Shown here one piece after another: positions 24,219 through 32,900 of a stretch of 36,287 nt of DNA (position 1 is its first letter; each line of letters begins with the position of its first letter). The notes under the pieces were generated by a model. The model was not told the origin of the DNA and did not search any database. It saw nothing but the letters and a program-made list of their open reading frames with translations. The position numbers and the translations under genes were made by a program. The stretch lies in NCBI RefSeq assembly GCF_900291475.1, contig NZ_OLMM01000001.1:128501-164787 (forward strand), read 5' to 3'. The DNA comes from Acidaminococcus hominis. Lineage in GTDB: Bacteria > Bacillota > Negativicutes > Acidaminococcales > Acidaminococcaceae.

Positions 24219-26097
24219 ACCCCAGGTACACAAAATCCTCAGCTGGAGCCAGGCCAAACTGTTCATCCTGACCCTCCAGCGCTTCTACCCCCGGCTGTTT
24301 CCCACCATTGTGGGCCTGATTATCCTGAACTCGGTAATCCTGTCCATCCCCTCCATCTTTATGCAGAAGGTGGTGGCCACCCTGCAAACCGCCTGGGAAC
24401 AGAACCTGACCTGGCCGGTGATCCAGCCCATCATTTACCACTATGTGAAAATCCTGGCCGTCCTGTACGTGATTTCCCTGCTGGCCAACATTACCTACAA
24501 TCAGCTCCTGGCCGTCTTTACCCAAGGCTGCCTGTGCCAGATCCGGGAACGACTGTTCGCCCATATGGAAAGCCTGCCCATCCGGTACTTTGATACCCAC
24601 AAACGCGGGGACGTGATGAGCTATTACACCAATGACGTAGAAGCCCTGCGCCAGGTGATCTCCCAGTCCTTTCCCCAGCTCCTGGTGTCCGCCGTTACCG
24701 TGGTGGCCCTGTTTGCCGTCATGGTGTACTACAGCGTGTGGATGAGCCTGGTGGTCGTAGGTGGCTCCCTGTGGTCCGTGGTGATTACCCGTAAAGTAGG
24801 GGGCAAGTCCGCCCAGTACTTCCTGGAACAGCAGCACGCCCTGGGCCGCTGCGAAGGCTTCATGGAAGAAATGATCAACGGCGGCAAAGTCATCAAAGTC
24901 TTCAGCCACGAAGAACTGTCCAAGGCAGACTTCAATAAAGAAAACGAAGAACTGTACCAGGCCTCCTTCCAGGCCAACAAATATTCCAACACCCTGATGC
25001 CCATTTTGAACAACGTCAGCTACCTGATCTATATTATCGTAGCCAGCTTTGGCGGCCTGTTCCTCAATTGGGACGTACCCAACCTGTCCATCTCCGGACT
25101 GCCCTTTACCCTGGCCGTGATTATCCCCTTCCTGGGCATGAGCCGGCAGTTTGCCGCCGCCATCCAGCAGATTTCACCCCAGATTAACGCCATCGTCCTG
25201 GCCATGGCCGGTGCAGAACGCATCTTTGGCCTCATGGCCGAAGACCCCGAGGAAGACCATGGCCACGTGACCCTGGTGCCCCCGGAAAAAGGCTGCAAAG
25301 CCAAAGCCCGGCACTGGTCCTGGCAGGTACCCCAGGAGAACGGCACGTACCAGTACGTACCCCTTACTGGCGAGGTCCATTTCCGGAACGTAGACTTTGC
25401 CTATGACCCCGCAAAGACCATCCTCCACGACATCAACATCACCGCCCTCCCCGGACAGAAAATTGCCCTGGTAGGCGCCACCGGAGCCGGCAAAACCACC
25501 ATCACCAACCTGCTGAACCGTTTCTACGACATCACCAAAGGCACCATCACCTATGACGGCATCGACATCCACCAGATGAGCAAAGGCTCCCTGCGCAAAT
25601 CCCTGGGCATCGTCCTCCAGGACACCGTCCTCTTTACCGGCACCGTGCTGGAGAATATCCGCTACGGCCGACTGGACGCCACCGACGAAGAATGCCGAGA
25701 AGCCGCAGAACTGGCCGGAGCCGATTCCTTCATCCGCCACCTGCCCCAGGGCTATAATACCCTGCTCAAAGGCGGCGGCGCCAGCCTCTCCCAGGGCCAG
25801 TGCCAGCTGCTGGCCATCGCCCGAGCCGCTGTAGCCGATCCCCCCGTCATGATCTTGGACGAAGCCACCAGCTCCATCGATACCCGTACCGAACAAATCG
25901 TCCAGCGGGGCATGGATGCCCTGATGGAAGGCCGCACCGTCTTCGTCATTGCCCATAGACTGTCCACCGTCAAAAACGCCGACCAGATACTGGTCCTGGA
26001 CGGCGGCCGCATCATCGAACGCGGCAATCACGAAGAACTGCTGGAGAAACAAGGCGTGTACTACCAACTGTATACCGGCGCCTTTGAACTCAGCTGA
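24205..26097 (+). CDS. ABC exporter half-transporter, consensus-site subunit (pair 2, subunit B)
   Basis: 630 aa, partner of the preceding gene. The membrane domain is followed by a nucleotide-binding domain with Walker A GATGAGKTT, Walker B VMILDEATSSID (catalytic Glu present), H-loop IAHRLST and a variant signature LSQGQ. There is a charged insertion between membrane and ATPase domains (HVTLVPPEKGCKAKARHWSW and following residues to about 25370) not seen in the paralogue at 15403. GGGAGG precedes the ATG at 24205. Function as one heterodimer with the 22419 gene is well supported by the complementary motif changes. Multidrug-type export is the default guess. Confidence 0.92.
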   Translation: MTQRKPQVHKILSWSQAKLFILTLQRFYPRLFPTIVGLIILNSVILSIPSIFMQKVVATLQTAWEQNLTWPVIQPIIYHYVKILAVLYVISLLANITYNQLLAVFTQGCLCQIRERLFAHMESLPIRYFDTHKRGDVMSYYTNDVEALRQVISQSFPQLLVSAVTVVALFAVMVYYSVWMSLVVVGGSLWSVVITRKVGGKSAQYFLEQQHALGRCEGFMEEMINGGKVIKVFSHEELSKADFNKENEELYQASFQANKYSNTLMPILNNVSYLIYIIVASFGGLFLNWDVPNLSISGLPFTLAVIIPFLGMSRQFAAAIQQISPQINAIVLAMAGAERIFGLMAEDPEEDHGHVTLVPPEKGCKAKARHWSWQVPQENGTYQYVPLTGEVHFRNVDFAYDPAKTILHDINITALPGQKIALVGATGAGKTTITNLLNRFYDITKGTITYDGIDIHQMSKGSLRKSLGIVLQDTVLFTGTVLENIRYGRLDATDEECREAAELAGADSFIRHLPQGYNTLLKGGGASLSQGQCQLLAIARAAVADPPVMILDEATSSIDTRTEQIVQRGMDALMEGRTVFVIAHRLSTVKNADQILVLDGGRIIERGNHEELLEKQGVYYQLYTGAFELS

Positions 26098-26154
26098 TAC
26101 CCGCGCAGAACTTGAAAAGAACAATTTTGCATATACCCTAAGGAGATTCAACCC

Positions 26155-26433
26155 GTGCTTACCTTACACCAATCCTTTTTCTACTATCTGGGCTTTATCA
26201 ATATCCTGACCTTCCTGATCTACGGCTACGACAAATTTCAGGCCAAACGCGGCGGCTGGAGAGTCTCCGAAAAAGTCCTTTTGGTCCTGGCCGCCGCCTG
26301 GGGATCCCTGGGCGCCCTCCTGGCCATGTACTTTTTCCGCCACAAAACCCAGCATAAAAAATTCATCTACGGCGTCCGCATCCTGATCATGCTCCAGGTC
26401 GCCGTCTACTGCCTGTTCTACCTCAAGTACTAA
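26155..26433 (+). CDS. DUF1294 family small membrane protein
   Basis: 92-aa protein matching the DUF1294 family: YGYDKFQAKRGGWRVSEKVL, AAAWGSLGALLAMYFFRHKT and a final hydrophobic segment. It has three likely membrane helices. The GTG at 26155 follows AAGGAGATTCAACCC. It lies 57 bp after the exporter and is probably part of its operon. The biochemical role of the family is not established to my knowledge. Confidence 0.85.
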   Translation: MLTLHQSFFYYLGFINILTFLIYGYDKFQAKRGGWRVSEKVLLVLAAAWGSLGALLAMYFFRHKTQHKKFIYGVRILIMLQVAVYCLFYLKY

Positions 26434-26476
26434 CCCCGGCAGCAGTACCAAAACCCGTGAAGGGAAGTGAATACAC

Positions 26477-26689
26477 ATGAAATTCGGACTCAGAACCCCG
26501 TCCCTGACCCGTTCCCTGAAAGCCAGAACTACCGGCCGCCTCAAACGCCAGGTCAAACGCGCCCTTATTCCCGGCTACGGCCAAAAAGGCATGGGGTACA
26601 TCAAAGACCCCGAACGCGCCATCAAAAACAAAATCTACCACAAGACCACCTTTTCCTTGTGGGACGTATTGAAGAAACTGTTTGGGTAG
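26477..26689 (+). CDS. Small basic protein of unknown function, 70 aa
   Basis: Last gene of the operon, before a strong terminator. The ATG at 26477 follows AAGGGAAGTG. The product is very basic (KARTTGRLKRQVKRALIPGY) with GYGQKGMGYIKDPERA and KNKIYHKTTF. This resembles small conserved Firmicutes proteins of unknown role, though that is from memory. No membrane segment. I assign no function. Confidence 0.65.
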   Translation: MKFGLRTPSLTRSLKARTTGRLKRQVKRALIPGYGQKGMGYIKDPERAIKNKIYHKTTFSLWDVLKKLFG

Positions 26690-26703
26690 AAGAAAATATG
26701 AAC

Positions 26704-26748
26704 AAACCAGCCTGTGAATAAGAACTCACAGGCTGGTTTGCTGTTTTT
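26704..26748 (+). terminator. Terminator of the exporter 2 operon
   Basis: Perfect 14-bp stem AAACCAGCCTGTGA/TCACAGGCTGGTTT followed by GCTGTTTTT. Confidence 0.92.
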
Positions 26749-26749
26749 A

Positions 26750-27217
26750 GAAGGGTATTTGCGGCCTTTGGCCGCGGAGGGAACCTTCACAGCTAAATTG
26801 GTGGAATGAGAATATTTTTGTGTGAACTCGGGGGATGAGTGGGGGGCTGACAGGTAGAGTTGAAGAAAACGGAGAACGTGCTACGCTTTCTACGAAAGCG
26901 TAGAGGTGTTTTTGGGAATATATAAGCGGCGCCAGCGCCGCAGAAGGAGCACTCTCCGTCGCCTCGCGGCGCCACCTGCGCCCGCATGCGCGCGAGGTCA
27001 ACTTCTATAGTAAATTCGCAATAACAATGTGTTTTATCCTGCTTAGTTACCCCCACATTGTGTTCAAAAATAAGTAATTTTAAAAACGTGGTGGTGCCTT
27101 ATTGATTACCTCTACCAAGCATTGCGGCCGCATCCAAACAGCCAGACAAATATTGTATTTGGCTGTTTGGTGAATAAGGCCCATGTGATAGCTGCGGTTG
27201 GCATGCCTCCTTCAAGC
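26750..27217. repeat. Repeat island V, left part (R3, R2-like and R1 copy 6; continues after the IS)
   Basis: No gene. It contains a GCGGCC/GGCCGC hairpin (26760), an R3 hairpin in minus orientation at about 26878-26920 (CTACGCTTTC/GAAAGCGTAG with GTGTTTTTGGGAATAT), a GGCGC/GCGCC stem, and a block similar to 204-415 of island I. R1 copy 6 starts at 27117, with stem CCAAACAGCC/GGCTGTTTGG and then GATAGC. The island is cut at 27217 by an IS3-family element and resumes at 28948. Confidence 0.55.
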
Positions 27218-27289
27218 TGGTATGCTATGAATAAAGTAGACTGGCATATAGTTAAACCTCCTGGATTCGTTGAAAGGAGAGTATGTAAA

Positions 27290-27988
27290 ATGTCTATATC
27301 GAAAGTCAGTGCAGAGGATAAATTAAAGGCTGTCAAAGCTGTTCTTGCTCATGAAGAATCACCAATGGTTTCTGCAAAAAGGTTAGGGGTTCACTGGAAA
27401 GCAGTACAGTATTGGGTAGATGAATATATAGGAAATGGTCCTGAGGTATTTAACAAAAGACAGGTTAAAAGTTATTCTGCTGATCTTAAGATCCAATGCG
27501 TAGAGGAATATCTTAAGGGCGAAACGACTATGTCCCAGCTGGTACAAAAATACGGATTAAAAAGTTCTCGTCAAATCAGAGACTGGTTAAAGAAGTATAA
27601 TAGTCATGAGGAACTAAAAAGTTCGGGTACTGGAGGTGCCAAGATCATGACTAAAGCTAGACAAACGACCTTTGACGAGCGCGTTGAAATCGTAAAATAC
27701 TGCATTGAAAACGGGAATGCTTACCATGAAACCGCTGAAAAGTTTAAGGTTTCCTACCAGCAAGTCAGAAATTACGTCTTAAAATATAATAAGTACAATA
27801 CCGAAGGACTCATAGATGGGCGCGGACACAGGAAGCCAGTAGAAGTCCCTGAAGAAGCCCCTACAGAATATGAGTGTATGAAAGCTGAACTCAAACTGGC
27901 TAATGCAAAACTCAAAGCCAAGGATATGGAGATTGATTTCCTAAAAAAACTCGATATTGTGGAAAGGAGGCGGGATTCACACAAATAA
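27290..27988 (+). CDS. IS3-family transposase, orfA with two helix-turn-helix regions
   Basis: 232-aa DNA-binding subunit. The ATG at 27290 follows AAGGAGAG at 9 nt; the longer open frame upstream overlaps the IS end and repeat sequence. Two HTH blocks are visible (ESPMVSAKRLGVHWKAVQYW and NAYHETAEKFKVSYQQVRNY), then a coiled coil (ECMKAELKLANAKLKAKDME) ending FLKKLDIVERRRDSHK, a typical IS150-type tail. The codons CTA AAA AAA near the end form the slippery heptamer A-AAA-AAA at 27943-27949, followed by a GGAAAGGAGG stretch that could stimulate -1 frameshifting. Confidence 0.87.
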   Translation: MSISKVSAEDKLKAVKAVLAHEESPMVSAKRLGVHWKAVQYWVDEYIGNGPEVFNKRQVKSYSADLKIQCVEEYLKGETTMSQLVQKYGLKSSRQIRDWLKKYNSHEELKSSGTGGAKIMTKARQTTFDERVEIVKYCIENGNAYHETAEKFKVSYQQVRNYVLKYNKYNTEGLIDGRGHRKPVEVPEEAPTEYECMKAELKLANAKLKAKDMEIDFLKKLDIVERRRDSHK

Positions 27989-28902
27989 GATATGGAGCCA
28001 TTTATGAAGCCATTAAAGAACTGCACGCTGAAAAGAATTACCCTATTCTTGGCCTGTGCAAATTGGGAAAAGTGTCCCGGGCCGGCTACTACAAATGGCT
28101 TCATAGAGAGCCTTCAGCACGCGAAATTGACGACAAGGAAATTGCTAAAAGAATAGAAGAGATATACAAGGCTGACCCAGCTAAAGGGTACAGACGAATA
28201 GCTGATGACTTACGAGCCCCAAATAAGAAGATCTATCCTGACACGAAACCAATAGCAATTGGTGACGGTCGCGTTCTTCATCTTTGTCGAGTGATAAATA
28301 TAAAGTCTACGATTAAATATGCCCCTAAGGGCTGCACCCAGCGTGCAATAGATCCTGCATACATTGCAGAAAATATCTTGAATAGGGAATTTAAAGCCGA
28401 TGCCCCTAACCAGAAATGGTGTACTGACGTCTCAGAATTTCACTACTATGAGGGGGTAGTTGTGCATAAGGTATATCTGAGCGCGATTATTGACCTGTAT
28501 GACAGACGAATTGTTTCCTATGTGATAAGCAACCGGAACGATAAAAATTTGGTATTCAATACCTTCAATAAGGCATTGTTGAAAAACCCTGGCGCGCATC
28601 CCCTGTTTCACTCTGACCGGGGATTCCAATACACCTGCAGGGATTTCCGCAAGATGATTCTAGATGCTGGTATGACGCAGAGTATGTCACGGATAGGAAA
28701 ATGCATTGATAATGGCCCGATGGAAGGCTTCTGGGGCATGCTGAAAAGAGAACGGTACTATACTCGTGACTTCGACAGCCGTAAAGCTTTGGTAACGATG
28801 ATTAATAACTACATGGAGTATTACAACAGTGGCCGTTTGCAGCGGAATTTGGGCCGTTTGACCCCTATGCAAAAACATAATAGCTACCAAATGGCGGCGT
28901 AG
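27949..28902 (+). CDS. IS3-family transposase, orfB (DDE domain, made by -1 frameshift)
   Basis: Catalytic part of the transposase. The -1 frame is open from the slippery site at 27943 through TQIRYGAIYEAIKELHAEKN and LGKVSRAGYYKW, so an orfAB fusion is expected; the first credible independent start is a TTG at 28063. DDE residues: WCTDVSEFHY, LFHSDRGFQYT and NGPMEGFWGMLKRE. The C-terminus RLTPMQKHNSYQMAA is normal for the IS150-like group. The frame is complete, so the element may still be active. Confidence 0.88.
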   Translation, partial: TRYCGKEAGFTQIRYGAIYEAIKELHAEKNYPILGLCKLGKVSRAGYYKWLHREPSAREIDDKEIAKRIEEIYKADPAKGYRRIADDLRAPNKKIYPDTKPIAIGDGRVLHLCRVINIKSTIKYAPKGCTQRAIDPAYIAENILNREFKADAPNQKWCTDVSEFHYYEGVVVHKVYLSAIIDLYDRRIVSYVISNRNDKNLVFNTFNKALLKNPGAHPLFHSDRGFQYTCRDFRKMILDAGMTQSMSRIGKCIDNGPMEGFWGMLKRERYYTRDFDSRKALVTMINNYMEYYNSGRLQRNLGRLTPMQKHNSYQMAA

Positions 28903-28947
28903 AGGTTTATATTATTAGGAACTGTCTACTTGACGGGGAGCACACCA

Positions 28948-29660
28948 GCGTGAAGGAGGTGGCAGCCACTACCTTCCACGTTTACGGGGAAGGGGAACAG
29001 CCCGTAGGGTGGTGGAAAGGGGGCTGACGGAGAAAGTTTCTAATTGTAAGGACGCTGCTGATTGGAACACGGCGAACCACTCGAGAGGTGGCACCGGAAG
29101 GTGACGAAGAGAGTTTCATAAAGGAACAAATAGCAAAATAAATATATTCTGTTTGATAAAAAAGTGTTGCTTTTCCGCAGCCCTTGGCCGCAGAAGGAAC
29201 CTTCCCCACCCAGGGCCCTTGGATTCTTGGTGTGGCCCGTCCCTCCCCTTCCTGTTAGGCGGGGAGGGCATCGGGTAGTGCTGGCCGGTTCTGTAGGAGT
29301 TTTTGATTGTGAATGTAGTGGTAAAGCTATCGTAACGATGAGCAATTGACCAGTGGTGGTCTGGAAGCCTACCACAAGCGTGTGGTAGGTGTCAGCCAAA
29401 GGCTGACGGAGGAAGTTAATTACTGCCTTCCACTTACCTGTTCGCTATGCGAACAGGTAAAGGGGAAGGTGCCGGCGAACTCGCCGGCGGATGGGGTTCA
29501 AAAGTAGAATGTCTGCACTACACCCGTTGAGAATGTCGACCAAAAATCCGGGTACAAAATTTTCTGTAGTTGAGTTACCATTCTCACTGTACTAGCCCCA
29601 GCGGGGACAGACCTTTCCCTTAGGGAAACTGGCCCCAGCAGGTGCCAATAGGGAAATCAC
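28948..29660. repeat. Repeat island V, right part (no gene)
   Basis: Resumes the hairpin cut by the IS, then a 96-bp block (28986-29081) nearly identical to 8601-8696. It includes the 3' half of R1 (29046-29116). A minus-oriented R2-like block with GGGAGGG/CCCTCCC arms lies at 29190-29275. A hairpin CCTACCACAAGCGTGTGGTAGG then leads into GTCAGCC/GGCTGAC (29370-29417). A plus-oriented R2 module starts at 29424. 29590-29650 resembles 8970-9040. Confidence 0.55.
29424..29575 (+). repeat. R2 structured module, plus orientation
   Basis: GCCTTCCACTTACC, stem TGTTCGC/GCGAACA, GGTAAAGGGGAAGG, second stem GCCGGCG/CGCCGGC, GGATGGGGTTCAAAAGTAG, and GACCAAAAATCCGG about 60 nt further on. Confidence 0.6.
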
Positions 29661-29801
29661 AACAGCAGTTTTGCCTATCCCCTCCACCCACACAATTTTT
29701 TGTACTCTTTAACGCTCTACCACACACTCCCTTGTATCATGTACCTTTCTGTACACTTATCCTTTCATGCAATTTAGTTCCTGTCTATAACTATTCTTTC
29801 C

Positions 29802-29831
29802 TTAGACTTTATAAAAGAACAAGACTATAAT
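29802..29831 (+). promoter_or_regulatory. Predicted promoter of the autotransporter gene
   Basis: TTAGAC at 29802-29807 and TATAAT at 29826-29831, with an 18-bp spacer. The leader is about 115 nt and contains a hairpin AAAGGTT/AACCTTT (29877-29899) and a stem GTGCC/GGCAC (about 29927-29941) that overlaps the GGGGGC preceding the start, so initiation could be controlled by folding. Confidence 0.55.
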
Positions 29832-29951
29832 AAAGTAGAAAGATGTGATAAATATTATAACAAAAACCTTATAACTCAAAGGTTGCGGGAAAACCTTTGC
29901 TTGCCTTGCGAAAGGGGGAAAGTCGGTGCCGTAGGGGGCACTGGCATAAAA

Positions 29952-32900
29952 ATGGGGAATAACAATGGTAGAAAACAACACAGTTTTAGACAAAGAAAAC
30001 AGCTTTTGACGGTATTGGTGCTTAGCAGTATTCTGGGGATGGGTCTGTACGCAGTACCTGCTTGGGCAGAGACGAAGACCATCAGCGGGGACGAAGTAAA
30101 GGTCGAAACCAAAACCAGCGGCGTGCAAACGACTGCGATTAATCTGGATAACGGCGGTATTGGCAGCAAAACTTCTGCCTCTGGCAATACGCTGACCATT
30201 TCCGGGGGAACAATCCCAGCTTCTGGCCCCGGCTCCAATATCTTTGGCGGCGTGGTGGCTTCTAATCTGAATTCTGCAGCAACGACGGTGAGTAATAACA
30301 GTCTGACCATTGCCGGCAATACTGCTATTGGGCAGGAAGGCGGTAAGGTTTTCCTTTTTGGTGGCTTTCTCAGTGATTATAAAGCAACAAAAGAGCCTAC
30401 TGTTGAGACAGTAGGCGAACCCCAGGTCGATAACGATAAGGAACAATTTACGATTTCTGGAAATACGGTGACTGCTGCAGCAGTTAAAAATGCTGGTGAA
30501 GTATCAGTCTATGGCGGCGCCCAGGGAATACCTGACGATCCTCAATCTATTTGGATCCATAGGTACTATTTTGACGCGGGAACTGCTTCGGTGGTTAAAA
30601 ATGCTGTGTATCTGGGGACTACTGCCCAAAAGGAAGCAGACGGCACCTATAGCAAAGAAGGTATTACGGAGAATACCATTTCCACAATAAAGGACAACTT
30701 TTATAGTAAGGTGTACGGCGGCTATGCTACCCAGGGCACGGCTGCAAATAACACCATAATAGCCAGAAACATCGGTCTAAACGATATTATGGTAGGCGGC
30801 ATGAATTACTTCGGAGAAGCCAATTCCAATGCTGTAACTTTTTCTGGTTCCTATGGTTACGATGCCGTGATTATTGGCGGTTTTTCTGAAGCAAACTATC
30901 TCTGCCCCAATGGGGATGTAAAATACAATACGGTTTCCATCACGGATAGTATTAGCCATATGGTTATCGGTGGTTCTGCTTATGCCAATGCCAATAGACA
31001 GGGCGGTGATTTCGAAACCGCTTACTTGGGCTTCAGCGCCATTGAAAACCACGTGACAATCCAGGGTGATTCCAGTATTGACGGCGTATTTGGCGGCATG
31101 AGCCATGGCGGTGCCGTTTCTAATACAGTAGATGTAATCAGTGGAAGCGTCGCCAACATTTGGGGCGGATATTCAGAGGGCATGTTTGAATGGAATGGCA
31201 GTTCCATTTCTGCCGAAAAAAATAGCGTGACCATTGGCAAAAAAGATGGTTCTACAAAGCCTATCATTGGGTCTACAGTAATTGGCGGCCAGGCCACGTT
31301 TGAAAATGCCATACAGAATCAGGTCCAGATTTACAGCGCAAGTGTAGGGGATGAAGAGGCCTCTTTGCCAGTTACAGTAAGTCGGTCGGATTCCTATAGC
31401 CATTGGAGCGAATTCCGTCAAATCACCCATACGATTGCCGACGGGGTAGCAACCAATATTTCGGATGGAGATGACTTTGATGGAGGACAAGCCATTGATA
31501 ACCACGTTTCCATCAATGACAGTACCATCGGGACCGAAATCTCCAACATCTACGGAGGCTACAGCGGTTTAAATGCATCAACTAATACAGTAACCTTGAC
31601 CAATACAACCGCTGCTTTGGGAACAGAGACACCAGACTATAACTGGACGAAACTTGAAGCGAGGGGTATTTTTGGCGGCAAATCTGAAGAAGGAAACGTC
31701 AGTCAGAATACAGTCACCTTAGACAATTCCTCGGTGTACGGGGATACCTCCTTATATGGCGGACTCTCTTTTGAAGGGAATGTATCGGACAATAACGTCA
31801 TTGTTAAGAACAATTCAGAAGTAGGTGTTGATTCCTTGTATGGCGGCTATAGCCATTTTGAGGGAACCGTTGAAAAGAACTCCATACAACTGGAGAAATC
31901 CACACTTACAGAAAATGCGTCTTTGTATGGCGGGTATGCAGGTCATGACGCTGTTTCCAATAACAAAGTTTCGCTTTCCCAAATGGATAAAAGCCAGGTT
32001 GCGGCAATCTATGGCGGCTATTCCCATGGTTATAGTAAGGATGACTTTTATGAAGCTAAAAACAATGAAGTGAATATAGAAGCCACAGAGCTGACAAATC
32101 TGGAACAACTTTATGGGGGTTATGCCTATAATGGAAATGTTTCCGGAAACAAAGTCAACCTGAAAGAGGCAACCATTACTGGAGATAACCTTGAATTAGC
32201 TGTGGCTAGCGGAAATAACAGCTATGCCAAGGACAATGCATTATCTATTGATACTTCCACCATTACAGGCCTTAGCCAAATCTATGGCAGCAAAAACGAC
32301 GAAACCACCAGTGATAACAAATTTTCCATTACAGGCAGTGATTTGGCTTTTTCCAACAGCAATTCCTCTACTCTTATAGGAGCCTATGGCAGGACGGTTT
32401 CCAATAATACGTTTTCCATCTCCGATTCTAGAGTAAGCAATATGCTTATGCTTGTTGCGAATAATGCCAATGAAAATGCCCTCGACAATTCTACAACCCT
32501 GACCAATGCCAAAATCTCGGGTTTGCAGATGCTTGTTAATGCTTATGCTAATGAAACTTCCGAAAACAACAAACTTACTATCTCGGGAGGTTCTCTGACC
32601 TATGAGACAGAAACGAACGGCGAGCCAATTCCACCAGAAGCTTCACTTCTGATAGGCGGCAAAGGAAACATTATGGCCCATAATAACCAATTGGAGATTA
32701 CGGGAACCTCTATAACCGATGCACAAACCATTTATGCTGGCGAAAGTGACAATGTTGCCCTTGAAAATCAGCTGACCATTACGACGGCCAATATTTCCGG
32801 TGCTTCTACGATTGCTGGCGGCAAATCTTCCGGGCTATCACAATACACTTACGAGGGCCTAACTGTTCTCAGAGATCCCTGTGCCTATTGGAACAAGGTG

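Larger units (their letters stand above)
27218..28947 (+). mobile_element. IS3-family insertion sequence inserted in a repeat hairpin loop
   Basis: 1730-bp element with ends TGGTATGCT and AGCACACCA and further subterminal matches (AAGTAGAC). The flanks read CTCCTTCAAGC before and GCGTGAAGGAG after; joined, they give CTCCTTCAAGCGTGAAGGAG, the same loop CAAGCGTG found in other islands. So the element landed in the hairpin loop, duplicating GC (or AGC). It carries orfA (27290-27988) and orfB in the -1 frame. Unrelated in sequence to the copy at 2950. Confidence 0.82.
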
